NCBI GenBank assembly: GCA_029465975.1
Contig: CM055757.1
Span: 5,855,451-5,919,450 of the forward strand
Direction of reading: 5' to 3'
From: Dallia pectoralis
Taxonomy: Eukaryota; Chordata; Actinopteri; Esociformes; Umbridae
Length of the DNA stretch: 64,000 nt
Part shown: positions 1-40,995 of the stretch, in pieces
Position numbering within the stretch: position 1 is the stretch's first letter
How the letters are laid out: each line of letters starts with the position of its first letter
Translations under genes and position numbers: made by a program
The notes under the pieces: generated by a model
What the model saw: the letters and a program-made list of their open reading frames with translations, nothing else
Told to the model about the DNA's origin: nothing
Databases searched by the model: none

Positions 1-102
1 CGGGTGTACTCTGGACTGTACCGGGTGTACTCTGGACTGTACCGGGTGTACTCTGGACTGTACCGGGTGTACTCTGGACTGTACCGGGTGTACTCTGGAC
101 TG
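1..102. repeat. 21-bp minisatellite (cut by window edge)
   Basis: Nearly five copies of the unit CGGGTGTACTCTGGACTGTA plus C, almost identical; the array probably continues upstream. Confidence 0.9.
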
Positions 103-1075
103 AATGTGGGTTAGACCAAGCACTGGCATTAATGGATGTTTTAGCGGGGCAGGCTTTTTTCACGGCGTCTTTTTAGCTAAGAAATGTGGACCTTAGAAAA
201 GACTTAATCAGAGATGGCTGGCGATATCGGCAGTCTGACATGGAATGTTTATTTCCCGGCCTAGACTTTATAGCTTTCATAGGTAAAATATTTGTAATTA
301 TGCACCTACATTTCAGTGGTCACTGAAGAAGACGTGTGCAGTGGTTACACACACACACACACGCACACACACACACACACGCAGCCACCATAACCCGAGC
401 ATAACTGACAAAACATAATCTTGATGTGAAGACATTTTATTTTCTCGTATAAATGCCACAAGCCTCTGAAAGCTCTCAGATTCTCTTAGTAGATGTTTCT
501 CAGCTCAAACTAGTCTGGTTGCCATTAGATTTACTACTTTTCCCCTCCCTTTGATATATTATCTTGTTTGCTACGTTGTTCTCAAGATAAAGATATGAAT
601 TCCACATCTAACATCTACCATATGTGTCATGCGAGGTGGAAATCAGTTTTTTTCTTCCATCTACGGTGGATTTTTGTGTCTTCTGTCTCATACAGCAGGT
701 TGTGGGGTGGATACTAGGTGTTCCTGATTCGCGTCTAGTGTACTTGCCTGCTAGGTAACCTCATTCTGAATCTCGTCTCACCATTTTATTTCAGAATGCT
801 GTTTTGTCTGTTCCCTTGCACCACGCGACCAGACCGGCATGCAACAGTAACCGCTACAAATCGCATGACAATGACCTGGCTGATTACATATGGCATCGGA
901 GGATTTGATTGAATTTAATGTTATTTCATATCAGACCACTGTGTAATGGTGTAGTGTTGTTTTTGAGCGGGTGTTGGCGGAATCGTGTTTTGTGCACTCA
1001 TGCTATCCTGATATTCTGTTTATCAATGTCAAAGCTCCCAAGGCATCATGGTCCCTCACAGCTTGTCGTTGTCTG
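103..1075. other. Non-coding stretch, probably zdhhc14 intron
   Basis: No exon recognised. It contains a short (CA)n tract at about 348-382 and otherwise unique-looking AT-rich sequence. I searched for the zdhhc14 first exon (for example a GRNKFFCNGR-like peptide) and saw none. Confidence 0.5.
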
Positions 1076-1277
1076 AGGTACGGTCCCGGAAGTGAACGGG
1101 GTCCCGGAAGTGAACGGGGTCCCGGAAGTGAAGGGGTCCCGGAAGTGAAGGGGTCCCGGAAGTGAACGGGGTCCCGGAAGTGAACGGGGTCCCGGAAGTG
1201 AACGGGGTCCCGGAAGTGAACGGGGTCCCGGAAGTGAACGGGGTCCCGGAAGTAAACGGGGTCCCGGAAGTGAACAT
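1076..1277. repeat. 18-bp minisatellite
   Basis: About 11 copies of a GGTCCCGGAAGTGAACGG unit. Each contains CCGGAAGT, an ETS-factor core. Frames through it on both strands are artefacts of the 18-bp period. Confidence 0.9.
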
Positions 1278-1433
1278 TTTCACAGTGTGTGCCTCTGGGC
1301 CACCTAGCCAGGCTGATCGACCTTCAAAGCTCATTAAGCATACAATTAGGATCAGTTAAAAACAGTTATGGTATAGTGAGTAAGCTCAGTTGGAAGTACT
1401 GGAGACAACAGAAAATAAATCTAGCTCTCAGCA

Positions 1434-1726
1434 CTTAAGGCCTCATTATGCTTCTGCGTCAACTCCACGGCGTAGCTACGCCGTCACTCCTACGGCGTCG
1501 TGGCCGTTTTATGGTTCTGCGTCGGGTTCCGTTGCATTTCACCGCCAGATGTATAATCTGACCAATCACAGCCCTTGTGGTCTGCGTCGCCTCGATGCGT
1601 AGTTACAATTTTTTGGAGGTGCACGTCGAGCTACGGCGTAGGGGTCGGAGAGGGGTTCGCGTCGACGCAGAGGGGTGTGCGAGGGTACGCCGTCGATTCG
1701 ACACAGAAGCATAAAACAGGCTTAAG
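1434..1726. mobile_element. Foldback MITE with GCGTC/ACGCC-rich termini
   Basis: The ends are inverted relative to each other: the left reads CATTATGCTTCTGCGTC and the right (reverse complement) GTTTTATGCTTCTGTGTC, both bordered by CTTAAG. The inside has further inverted pieces (GGCGTAGCTACGCC). About 290 bp, non-coding. Target duplication is possibly TTAA, not certain. Confidence 0.65.
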
Positions 1727-2750
1727 TCTTTCAAGCGTGGAGGGAATTGGGACAGATACAATGCATTAAATAAAGTTATTGTTGTCTTCTCCTTACCCTC
1801 ATCTAGACGTGATCACAATATTCATCACAAGCTGATCATAACTCCATTCTCCGACTTTTCACAATTGATAATACCAGGCCGTGCTAATTTGTTTACCCCG
1901 TTTGCTCGTCAAGCTAAGGTGCTCCGTGGTTATGCAAATGGTCCCGTAGAGTTGCTGCTGTAGCTATTTTGCGTAGTCAGCTGTTGACTGAGCAGGTGAT
2001 CCACCGGGTTGATCTGATTGGTTTGCCGGGGAGCACAGTGGGTGTGGTGTACAATAGAATTTAATCTATTACAATAATTGTGATTGGCATGGTTTGCCAA
2101 TTAACCGTAAACTTCTCCATACTGTTTGCAGATTCTCTCAGCGAGGAAAACCGGTAATTTAGGATGCTTTTTGGTGACTAAAACTAGGGTTCTCTAAAGA
2201 AGATTTCACAATTATTGACCGATCTTCCTTGATAACACGCCACTTGATCATCTTTCTAAAGAGAGGGGGGGGTCTACAAGTGACACACGTCTTCTTAAAC
2301 ATTCACAATATACTTATCTTATACACTGACCTTATCCGCAGCAACAATAGAGAGGTCAAGTTATTTTGCATGACTCTGGAGTTACCGGTCAGAGTGGCCA
2401 GTTCTAGTGTTTGCATTGCACAACTGGTCAGTTTGTTGTATGCTAACTATGCTAAAGGTCACTCAGCTTGCTCCATGTGTTGTGCTGTGATGTTATGAAA
2501 CAGTATTCCTGTTTTAAATCACTTAATTGATTTTAACAGCATTGGGAGAGGACAGTGCAGGGAAAACGTTCGTCCTCATGATTGCTTCCATGCGTGTGCG
2601 AGCCTTTGCTTTTTTTAAAAAGAATAGAGGACTGTGTTTAGGAGATGGGCCTTTTGGGAGGACGTTAAAAGCGTTGACATGTTGGGTGTTTTTCTATGAA
2701 TGCTCAGCAGAAAACAACATTAGCAGTAAAGATTATACGCACCACTGAGT
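1727..2750. other. Non-coding stretch, nothing recognised
   Basis: AT-rich sequence without exon-like frames or repeats that I can identify. Confidence 0.4.
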
Positions 2751-2751
2751 T

Positions 2752-4208
2752 GGGTAATGACCACATGTTTGACCCCGGGATAATGACCACATGTTTGACC
2801 CCGGGATAATGACCACATGGCCGACCCGGGATAATAACCACATGGCCGACCCCGGGATAATGACCACATGTCCGACCCCGAGATAATTACCACATGACCA
2901 CATGTTTGACCCCGGGATAATGACCAAATGACCACATGTTTGACCCCGGATAATGACCACATGTTTACCCCGGGATAATGACCACATGTTTACCCCGGGA
3001 TATTGACCACATGTTTGACCCCGGGATAATGACCAAATGACCACATGTTTGATCCCGGATAATGACCACATATTGACCCCGGGATAATGACCACATGTTG
3101 ACCCCGGGATAATGACCACATGTTTGACCCCGTGATAATGACCACATGTTTCACCCCGTGATAATGACCACATGTTTGACCCCGTGATAATGACCACATG
3201 TTCGAGCCCGGGATAATGACCACAAGACCACGTGTTTGACCCCGGGATAATGACCACGTGTCCGACCCCGGGATGATGACAACGTGTCCGACCCCGGGAT
3301 GATGACCACGTGTCCGACCCCGGGATGATGACCACGTGTCCGACCCGGGATGATGACCACGTGTCCGACCCCGGGATGATGACCACGTGTCCGACCCGGG
3401 ATGATGACCACGTGTCCGACCCCGGGATGATGACCACGTGTCCGACCCCGGGATGATGACCACGTGTCCGACCCCGGGATGATGACCACGTGTCCGACCC
3501 CGGGATGATGACCACGTGTCCGACCCCGGGATGATGACCACGTGTCCGACCCCGGGATGATGACCACGTGTCCGACCCCGGGATAATGACCACGTGTTCG
3601 ACCCCGGGATAATGACCACGTGTCCGACCCCGGGATAATGACCACGTGTCTGACCCCGGGATAATGACCATGTGTCCTGTCCGACCCCGGGATAATGACC
3701 ATGTGTCCTGTCCGACCCCGGGATAATGACCACGTGTCCGACCCCGGGATAATGACCACGTGTCCGACCCCGGGATAATGACCACGTGTCCGACCCCGGG
3801 ATAATGACCACGTGTCCGACCCCGGGATAATGACCATGTGTCCTGTCCGACCTCGGGATAATGACCATGTGTCCTGTCCGACCCCGGGATAATGACCATG
3901 TGTCCTGTCCGACCCCGGGATAATGACCACGTGTCCGACCCCGGGATAATGACCACGTGTCCGACCCCGGGATAATGACCATGTGTCCTGTCCGACCCCG
4001 GGATAATGACCATGTGTCCTGTCCGACCCCGGGATAATGACCATGTGTCCTGTCCGACCCCGGGATAATGACCACGTGTCCGACCCCGGGATAATGACCA
4101 CGTGTCCGACCCCGGGATAATGACCACGTGTCCGACCCCGGGATAATGACCACGTGTCCGACCCCGGGATAATGACCACGTGTCCGACCCCGGGATAATG
4201 ACCGCATG
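2752..4208. repeat. 26-bp minisatellite, about 55 units, with CACGTG in each later unit
   Basis: The unit is CCCCGGGATAATGACCACGTGTCCGA, with a 31-bp variant (TGTGTCCTGT insert). The 5' third (to about 3220) has CACATG instead of CACGTG. The middle uses GGATGATGACC. Higher-order blocks are visible. The 526-, 407- and 342-codon minus-strand frames here are repeat translations. Confidence 0.95.
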
Positions 4209-5639
4209 TCCAAACCTATCGCAGTATTTTAAAGAGACCTTGCTTAAACAGATAATGACATAATTGGGTTCTTCCTTTTCCTGTTTCAGAACGGTATTGC
4301 TTGCTTTTGCCAACAGTACAGCTTAATAGCCCTTTTGGTGGTTTGATGGCTTTTGACCTCTTTGCTCAAACAGTAAAGCTTAAAGCACTGTTTTATTCAT
4401 CAGTTTTAGAGATGAGGGCGACATTCATTCCGTTCTGTTCACCGACTGTTTATTTAGCAAATAGAGGAAGTGTGTTCCAGCGTGACCAACCCAGGTGATA
4501 CTGCGTTGACAATCAATTAAAGATAGACGATTAAGTCTATCGACTTCAAAATGTTTGCACCAGATGTGGAGGTCACTCTGATAAGACAAAGAAATCGCCA
4601 CCTCATGGTTAACATAAGACTAAGTCATTTCAGACATGGAACTTAAACGCTCGTTGACATCTGGCAGGCGCAATTGAAACAAGCAGTGGCTATCCTTGCT
4701 AAAGTTGCTAATCCTGTACAACAATGGAGCAGACAGGCCGTCAGAGGTTAGCCCTACTTTCAAGTTTAGACTGTAGGCTCTCTGAATGCCCTACCTTGTA
4801 CCAGCTCCTGAGTAAGTCTAAAGCTGTTAGATTCCCTGCCTGAGGGTGCTTAAATAGGGCAGAGAGAAGACAGCCGTTAATAGAGGACAGGTGACATTAA
4901 TGACCTCTGCCCTCTGGGTCCATGAGTGCTCAGGATGTGGTTCTCTCAAGTGTTACGTAGGATTCTGTACGTTTTAACGCTTGTATTGAAACGCTTTTTT
5001 CACACTGTTTTAGTGTGTAACTGGTAGGCTTACATATTGACATTCTTTGATTTAGTGGAGCGTTGTCTAATATACTTCACCTTTATTCATTGTTAGGAAT
5101 GAATTTCTTTGAAGTGAAATCCTCTTGAAACAGGCATCTTTAGGCTATTGTTTTTATACTATTGCTTTTCTGTCACTGCATTTTGTTTGGTTTCGTGGTC
5201 AAATAATGAATACAGACACGTGTTTTTTTTCTCTTCATTTGTCATCATCGTGTCAGACGTCATTGTCATCAGGACCGTTAGACTTGTCCTCTATGGCATT
5301 CCTTCTAAAGTCCTTCTGATACCCTCTGGGCCTTGAGGTTCACAGTTGTTTCCACAGTCTACACTCCCCGCTTTTTCATGTGTCGGTCTGTACTCTTTCA
5401 CAAATACACACATTTTCCTCTCAAGTAGAACGAGACTGTCGGCTTTGAGCTAACCTCTCACTAGGATTAGGATGCATTGGTTTCCCCTGACAAATGATAA
5501 GATGACACAGAGGTATTTACTAGCCTGGGGCTATTCTACTAGTGTCTTACCTGTTAAGTGATTATTCACACCACTAACTTCATGAATTGAAATACTGGCT
5601 GCTAACATTAGGTGGTTGACGGTGATGACCAGCGTTGAC
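4209..5639. other. Non-coding stretch, nothing recognised
   Basis: Unique-looking sequence between the 26-bp minisatellite and a decayed Tc1 fragment. No exon or repeat identified. Confidence 0.4.
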
Positions 5640-5900
5640 CAGAGTTGTAGCCATGGGTGTGGTGGATGCCAGGCGAGCGCTACCTAGCAAAATGCTTAGT
5701 ATCAACTGTGAAGTTTGGTGAAGCGATAATGGTCTGGGGCTTTCAGGGTTTGGGCTAGGCCCCGTAGCTCTAGTGAAAGGTCATTTTAATGCTTCAGGAT
5801 ACAAATACATTTTAGACAATTTGGGGCTTCCAACTTTGTGGAAACAGTTCGGGGAAGCCCTATGTCTGTTCCAGCATGACTGTGCCCAAGGTGGGAAATC
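5640..5900 (+). pseudogene. Decayed Tc1/mariner transposase fragment
   Basis: Translation gives pieces such as FNASGYKYILDNLGLPTLWK and LFQHDCAQ, the catalytic-domain block of fish Tc1-like transposases. An upstream piece (VKFGEAIMVWGFQGLG-like) needs frameshifts. The frame opens into unrelated sequence after about 5900. No inverted repeats recognised. Non-functional. Confidence 0.7.
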
Positions 5901-6925
5901 ATTCACAGTGACATTTTTACCGGCCAATTTTTGGTATTTTTTTATTTTCTTGATTTTAGACCGAAGCTTTCCAGGATTTCTCCTGTCTTTATTTAACCGT
6001 GGGGCGCCTGCATGTAGAAAAAAATACGTAATCACACATTTGCAGTACACTAGGAAAGTGGGCTGAAATTCTACCCTGTCAATGTTAGAGACTGGCAATC
6101 ACAGACGGTTGCTACCTGAAGTATTTATGCTGGGGCATGTGCAGGTCAATCTCACCATGAAATTGTTTCTGTAATCAAGAGAGGGCTGTTACGTCCACAA
6201 CCACTCAATTCTCCCAACTGAAGTTCCATAGTCCACAATGCCCCATTTAGTCAGCGATGTTGTATCTTGCCACAAACGAACAATGTATCAATAGCACTGC
6301 TGTAAAAAAGTCATTACAGTTGTGTAATGGCACACATGTTGTTACACAAACATGGCAAAGGTGACTTACCATACAAACCGTTTCAGATCAGTAGACAAGA
6401 GTTGAAGAGCGAAATCATACCTTTATTTGAGATCATCATATTTTGCAATAAATTGACATTTGCAGCCCGACCCGTTGAAATGAAGAGACGGCGTAAATCA
6501 GGTCGGCAGTCAGAAGGAAAAGTAAACACACTAGATCTCTTAAGATCCCCAGGGTAACATCAAGAGGTTTACGGACCTGTCATGCCACAATCGATGCTGA
6601 CGTGCATAATTCAGAGGCCGCAAATACTAGGACTACACAGGAAATCAGGACGGAACAAGTCTCTTCTCTCGTGAAACATTATCAAAGCAGGAATACATTT
6701 TCCAGACATTGCCTGGGTAACATCAGAACTACTGGAACGATGTGGATTAGACCGATAAGAGTTAATTGTTGTGTTTTTTTGGCTGCAATTCCAAATGGCT
6801 AAAATTCAGGATCATACTCTGCCTTTGAACAGAAGAACCTTATACCTACAGTGAAGGAAGAAATCATTTACCATGCTGATTTTGTACGTTTGCCCACTGA
6901 CAAAGACATGATCAGTTTATAATTG
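5901..6925. other. Non-coding stretch between two Tc1 relics
   Basis: No gene seen. Parts (for example around 6450-6700) look like further degraded transposon sequence, but I cannot assign a family. Confidence 0.3.
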
Positions 6926-7917
6926 TAATGTTAGGTTTATTTGAACAGTGAGAGACAGAATTACAACAAAAAAATTAAAACATGACTTAGTACCTGGTGG
7001 CTGAACCCTTTTTGGCCATCAAAGAGGTCAGACATTTCTTCTAGTTGGCCATCAGGTTTGTACACATCCTAGGAGGGATTTTGTCCCATTCCTCTTTGCA
7101 GATACTCTCCAAGTCATCAAGTTGTTGAGGCTGACGATTGGCCATTTGAACATTAAGCTCCCTCCACGGATTTTCTAATGTGACCTTAATGTGCTTCTTC
7201 TTGAGCCATTCCTTTGTTGCTTTGGCCATGTGTTTTGGGTCATTGTCATGCTGGAATCCCCAACCCGACCCATTTTCAGTGCCCTGGCTGAGGGAAGCAG
7301 GTTCTCACCCGGGATTTGACGGTACTTGGCCCGATCCATCGTCCCTTTGTGGGGAAGTTGTCCTGACCCCATAGCAAAAGGAACACCCCAACAGCTGCCT
7401 TGAGATAAGAAGGTCCTTCTGTGTAGTTCTGGGCTTATTCTTCACCGTTCTCATGGTCATTGGAAATTCAGGAGGTGCGATCTTGCCAGAAGCCCAAGAA
7501 CAAGGGAGATATTTTGTTTTTCTTCCATTTGTGAATTTTCGAAGCATCCCTTTCTCACCAAGCTGCTTGGCGATGGTCTTGTAACCCATTCCAGCCTTGT
7601 GTAGGTCTACAATCTTGACCCTGACATCCTTAGACAGCTCTTTGGTCTTGGCCATGGTAGAGAGTTGGAATCTGATTGATAGCTTCTGTGGACAGGTGTC
7701 TTTTATACAGGTAACAGGTTGAGCAGCACTCCCTTTAAGAGACTCAGCTTGTTTCCTGTATAAAAGACACCTGGAGCCAGCAATCTTGTTGATTGACAGG
7801 GGATAAAATACGTATTTCAGTAAAGTGCAAATCAATTTAGAACTTATTTGAAATGCGTTATGCTGGATTTTTTATTGTTATATTCTGTCTCTCACCAATC
7901 AAAAAAACCTAACATTA
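6926..7917 (-). mobile_element. Internally deleted Tc1-like transposon (992 bp)
   Basis: Inverted ends starting TAATGTTAGGTTT and carrying GAGAGACAGAAT lie at 6926 and 7917, with TA at both borders. On the minus strand the transposase start is visible (MAKTKELSKDVRVKIVDLHK, GMGYKTIAKQLGEK, from about 7655 down) and its C-terminal part (KATKEWLKKKHIKVTLENPW, NRQPQQLDDLESICKEEWDK, near 7040-7230). The middle, about 450 bp or more with catalytic residues, is missing near 7375-7400, and frames are broken. A full copy would be about 1.6 kb. The family resembles one common in salmonids and pike. Confidence 0.88.
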
Positions 7918-10550
7918 AATCAGCAGGGGATGAATGTTTTCCTTCTCTCTAAAAGCATGGAGGCTGTGGTCTTACGGATTGTGTCTGCCTCAGGGCCTAA
8001 CAAACCTGCCATCACTGAGTCAATCCTGAAATCCATATCAAATCCATATTGTACAAGAGAATTTGAGGAGAATGTGAGGCCATCTGTCTAAAAGCTGAAC
8101 CAGACATCGGCCATGCAGCTGGACATCGATTCAAGACACATAAGCAAAGTTTACAGAACGGAAGGGCGACATGTCGTTATCATATTTGCATTAGTAATTA
8201 AGTTCAGTTATACCTGACAACCAGATCATTCTTTACACGTTTATGCCAAGATGAATGCACAACTGTGTTCAGTGTTACCAAACTAACTGATCAGGGATCA
8301 GACTCGGGTTTCGATAGCGGTGTACGGACATTTGATCAGAGTTATTTAAAAGGTCGTTTCAAACCATACCAACACTTGCTATGCTGAAATTGTCTCCGCT
8401 GGCAACATATTTACAACATATTATTTGGCCTTTTACTTGATATTCCACGTTGTAAAACCATATTCTTTACAAGAGGGAAGCGTTTGCTCCTCTGCTGAGA
8501 ATAAATCAACTGCTTCAATCTTGCTTCGACTAGCTGTCACTGACCTCTATGCCAGAGGCTCGTAGCGCATAGCTCAAAAAAGAAGTTAATCGTTTCCAGC
8601 ACCGAGTTTGTTCAGTATATTCTCTATTTTGATTTGTCAATCAGCACATGATGTAGGACTGAACATTGTCCCACGATTGAATATGTTGTATTCCGAAAGA
8701 TCCCACGTAGCGATAAACAGAAACTTTGGACTATTTCAACATTCTGGTCGTTTCTTAATTTGAGAAACCTTATTTTGTAGGCCGAGTTTGGATAAGACTC
8801 TTGGTAATTATCTTTCTGGTTGTAATGCCCTGGACCAGTGCAGATATGAAGCCATGTACGCTGCAGTAGAGTCAGAACCTTTCAACATAAGATCAAACAG
8901 GCTGTTTTTAGGAACCGATCCCTAAAAAAGAAACGCATGTTGGTATGGTTCTGACCTTTTGCCCCCAGGCTAACTTTATGTAGTAAGGGTGGAATGTAAA
9001 CACAGAAGTGGAGTTCCAACACCTTGTTTTCATTGAGAAATTAGATGTTCGGTCAGATTTGACAGGCCATATCACTGAACTGAATGTTTCCAAATTCTGT
9101 CCACTTGCAGAGGGTGTTGTTTACTATACAGTTGATTGCAGTGATGTTTACCAGATCTCTGTGTGCGGTCATGTGACAGGGGGACAGCACCTCAATTCCA
9201 CCTACAGAAACCCAGATAAAGAAGATTTGAAAACTGAGAAGAGCTATGCCAGGGGACAAACTTTAAGACATCCCCCACCCCAAATCTCATGCCAAATTGT
9301 CTCCCTATGCTGTTATGACTTCCGTCTCGTTTGCTGCGACAATTTCAAAATCAATGGTGAAATGTAATTCGCGGACTCTGTCCGATCAATATCACGGCTG
9401 TTGAAATGAAATGGATTTAAATCCATTTTATGAAAGTCGCCATTGCACATCTTTTTGCCCGTCCCTTTTCTGCTTTGCCGTCAGTTCACTCAATTAATTT
9501 GTGATGTTGTTTCCACGGTAACCCCTTTCCTCATGAAAATTACCCACGACTGACAATGGATAATTTCAATCTCCATGGCAACAATAACCTTTTCAAAGTC
9601 TTTGCTTCATTCAGCTTACCGCCGAACTGAAAGGTGAGGAAGGTTGGCAAAATATTCCATTACAAGGGTCATGGGTCTCATTAGATAAATGCAATAAGAT
9701 GGCCCAGCCTAACGATTCCAATGTTGATGGTACAATTAAAGAACATCTGATGAAATTGTCAATTTCGGTCCTGAAATTGATGTTAATCAACCTGAAATGG
9801 AGTTGACCTAATCGATTAATGTCCTAGCACATTGGTTTCTCTTTGAATCCCTCGAATCTCGCCTCTGCTAATCTGTTCCCCTGTTAGAGGCGGTGTGTCT
9901 GTGGCCAGAGCTGGAGACTGATGCAGTATTTATTTGTGCATTAGGGAACGTTTTGCCTTAACTAGATGTCAGGACAGAGATCATGGCTGGAGATTTATTA
10001 TGGACTTTTTTGTTCAACTGCTCTCGTAGGAACAGTGCGTTATGGAATGTCCTTTATCAACTCTGTATGTATTTCAGTCCACTTTCTGATTTGTATTTAA
10101 GTGCAACGTGCATTGGTATACATGGAGTTCCAGAGCATAGACAGATCAATTGAACAAATAAGATGAGGAGACGATTGTCAACGATTGACGAGTCTTAAAA
10201 CCTGGGGGTAGAAACTGTTTGGCCGGTGCCCGGATGCTCGGGTAACGTCTGCCAGACAGCAGCAGTGTGAACAGACCTTAACCTGGGTGGCTGTAGGCTT
10301 TCAAGATGTTCCATGCTTTCATTAAGGCTTCACGTATGGTATACGCCTTACACAGGAGGGAGATGACAGCCAGCGATTTCAACAGTCTGGGTGTCACCGC
10401 GGTTTCTTCCTTTATAGTCTGGTATGTGTCACAGTTCACACCACATGCCCACAGGGTCAAAGCGGTGGTAGTTAGACTCCAGCTTGTCCCTGTCATGTCT
10501 TTGCGTCTCTGATCGCCATCCTAGATCATATCTGGACCTCCTCAATGTTG
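7918..10550. other. Non-coding stretch, probably zdhhc14 intron
   Basis: No exon recognised. The open frame at 9008-9367 shows no family signature or splice context. Confidence 0.4.
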
Positions 10551-10574
10551 TCAGGTTCCCCTGAATTGTAGGCA

Positions 10575-10770
10575 GACTTCTGCAAGCACAGAACGTCTGC
10601 CAATCTGTAGTTTTATAGCAGTCCAAGAGAGTACAGAACCTCTGCCTATCTGTAGTTTCATAGCAGTCCTAGAGAGTACAGAACATCTGCCAATCTGTAG
10701 ATTCCTAGCAGTCCTGGAGAGCACAGAACCTCTGCCAATCTGTAGTTTCATAGCAGTTCTGGAGAGTGTT
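10575..10770. repeat. About 45-bp tandem repeat, four copies
   Basis: Four diverged copies of a unit containing CTGCCAATCTGTAGTTTCAT followed by AGCAGTCCTAGAGAGTACAG. Confidence 0.8.
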
Positions 10771-11377
10771 TGTGCCTGTTCTGCTCTGCGGTTGAATGAA
10801 TTAACAGAAGAGCCCTTACCGTCTGAGCTCTCCGGCGTCAGGAGAAATAAAATCTCACATTTAACGGTTTAAATAAGATCACGGCCTTTAACGGTCCCAA
10901 TCCAGGCAAGGTTACGTTTCTCTGCCGCCGGTTGTTTAGGGAGCCTACAATGTGATTTCACTCTTATTGGCTCTTCTAAACCATTGATCCGCTTTCCAGG
11001 GTGGGACTTTTCAGCCAGAATGAGGTTGCAGATGGATTGTCATGTGACCATTTTCAGGTCTGTGAAATACAGCAGGGCGTCTTGCTTCAGCGGCCTGATG
11101 TTTGGAGTCATTTGTTTCCTATATCGGACTCCACATAGGTGGGCTGACTGGGTTTGGTATCCTGTTATTTCCTTTTCGTCGATCAAGCCAAATAAGCCCC
11201 ACACCACTACATTATCTTTTTTTCTGGCCTTCCACCGTTACATTTTGTTCTTTTTGTTTTCCTGGCTTCCAGAGCTTCGGGGTGGATTGTTTGGGCTCCA
11301 GAGCCTGACAGTGTAAGAAGCCCTGAAAGCATCCGAAACAGGAAGGAGTGGTCACTGCTCGTCTGGGGTGACAGACA
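10771..11377. other. Non-coding stretch
   Basis: No exon, RNA gene or classified repeat seen. Confidence 0.4.
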
Positions 11378-11450
11378 GTGAAGGGCATATAGCGTTGGGC
11401 CATTAGCAGGAAGGTTGTCGGTTCAAATCCCAACACTTTTGCACGCAATA
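11378..11450 (+). mobile_element. tRNA-derived SINE head
   Basis: An A-box-like TAGCGTTGGGC (about 11390) and a B box GGTTCAAATCC (11420-11430) have tRNA spacing, but the sequence does not fold into a full tRNA. This is typical of a fish SINE. Length and family are unresolved. Confidence 0.55.
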
Positions 11451-12257
11451 CTGTTAGGGAAAATAACATGCATGATGCGGGCAGGGTTGGGGGGGCAGTA
11501 TTATGACAACTGTAAAAATAGTAGAGATTCCATCTGTAGTTTCAATGTAACATCTTTAGTACTTAAGTTCAAGAAGGCCACAGCGTGTGATAGAAGAACA
11601 CTGTTGATGGTACTCTGTACAGGGGTATGGGCTATAGATCTACTACCCCAGCAGGACCTCCTGGGTCTTTTTTTGCTCACTGGGCTTAGTATATTAATGT
11701 TTAGTTAGACAATGTTTAGTTTCTATAGAAGTTGTTCTTAATATATTGCTTTCTATTTTAATTCCATATTTCCTGCGCAAACCACACTAGCAATAGCTGC
11801 TTCTAAGTTGCTGTAACATTAACTATGTGGCCATCTCTGGTGGACGTGGTCCCTGGAGGATCTCTGGTGGACGTGGTCCCTGGAGGATCTCATTCTCACA
11901 TTGGCCTCAGTGGATCTCACTCTCACTGCATCTCACACGCACCTGTTTTATCACATTTCACGTCCCTCCCACAGACAGACATTTCACGTCCCTCCCACAG
12001 AAAATTCACGCACGTCATTCCTTTTTGTCTGTGTGACTGATTTATCTCTGTGCGTTTAGGTAGTCTCGTGCTCGTTGTGCAAGGAGCATCTGTATAGTTG
12101 AGTCGTTCATCACACAACGTTAGTCTGAGGGAATCACCTAGCCCAGTGGGGAGGCAGAGGCAGACATCAGTACGCCTGGAGTCTGCGTATCCAATATGTC
12201 TTCTAGTGATCTGGGTCTGGAGGATAACGATGCCTTCAATTGGCTTGGCTTGCAAAC

Positions 12258-12292
<35 letters not shown>

Positions 12293-12387
12293 CACACACC
12301 AGCGATTTGTACGCGAGTGCTGCCTGCTGTGAATAATTTAGCAGTTCCAGTGCATATGTTTGACGTTGCCTCTCGTCTCTCCTCTAG
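11451..12387. other. zdhhc14: Non-coding stretch before the first visible zdhhc14 exon
   Basis: It contains a two-copy 27-bp repeat (about 11833-11890) and a (CA)n tract at 12256-12299, then the pyrimidine-rich acceptor CTCTCCTCTAG ending at 12387. Confidence 0.6.
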
Positions 12388-40323
<27,936 letters not shown>

Positions 40324-40995
40324 CTGGTTTCACTCAAAAACCCCTCTGTCCCTCGGGGCCTAACCCCCCCCACACCTGTGCCAAACAGTGGGTCCTCCGA
40401 ACCCCACGTGACTAATATTCTCTTCTTCAATGTGAAAGGACACAACCGGGTCTGTGATCCTCTTTCCGTCGCCAACGGCGTGCCAAACCCCCGCCATCGC
40501 AGCAGGGTGTTGTTGCCACAGGGACCCGGGATCATTTCGGATTTTCTAACAGAGACAAACGTCCAGTATTCCCGTCTCATGACGGGCTGTCGTCCTGAGA
40601 AGGGTTCAGCTAAAGGAATGTGCCGCGCATGGAGAACCGAATATCGCGTAGCGATCAGCTGTTTCAAGCGAAAAGGAGGAAGTGTGGTGAAGAATACTCT
40701 TAAACGTGTATGAAAACGCTGCTTTATTTCTGTTTGTGAATTACCGGTGTGTCATTGTTTTTCTTTTTGTACGACAGACTTTGGCCCACCGATTGTGTAT
40801 TTGCCTTTCAGTCTTCGGAGACGCTTGTTGACGGTTCACAGTGCAATCAGTAAACCAGTGGATGTCATTTTGCATATCATAATTTTTTTCAAGTTACATG
40901 TACAGAATATTGTCTGTGTGCCATACCACGTTATTTTTTCTCTTTTTTCCAATTATTTCCAATGGATAAAATGAATAAAGTCACGCATATTTTTG
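40324..40995 (+). other. zdhhc14: zdhhc14 3' UTR with poly(A) signal
   Basis: Non-coding tail after the TGA at 40321-40323. A canonical AATAAA at 40974-40979 is the first good poly(A) signal downstream, so the transcript probably ends near 40990-41000. The end point is inferred. Confidence 0.6.

Noticed and set aside
2733..4313. 526-codon and overlapping open frames on the minus strand
   Set aside because: Translation of the 26-bp minisatellite with no codon-level or family signal; several frames are open at once.
5781..6098. Minus-strand 105-codon frame
   Set aside because: Antisense of the Tc1 fragment and flanking sequence, no similarity seen.
11378..11450. tRNA gene
   Set aside because: A and B boxes only; no acceptor or anticodon stems, so a SINE.
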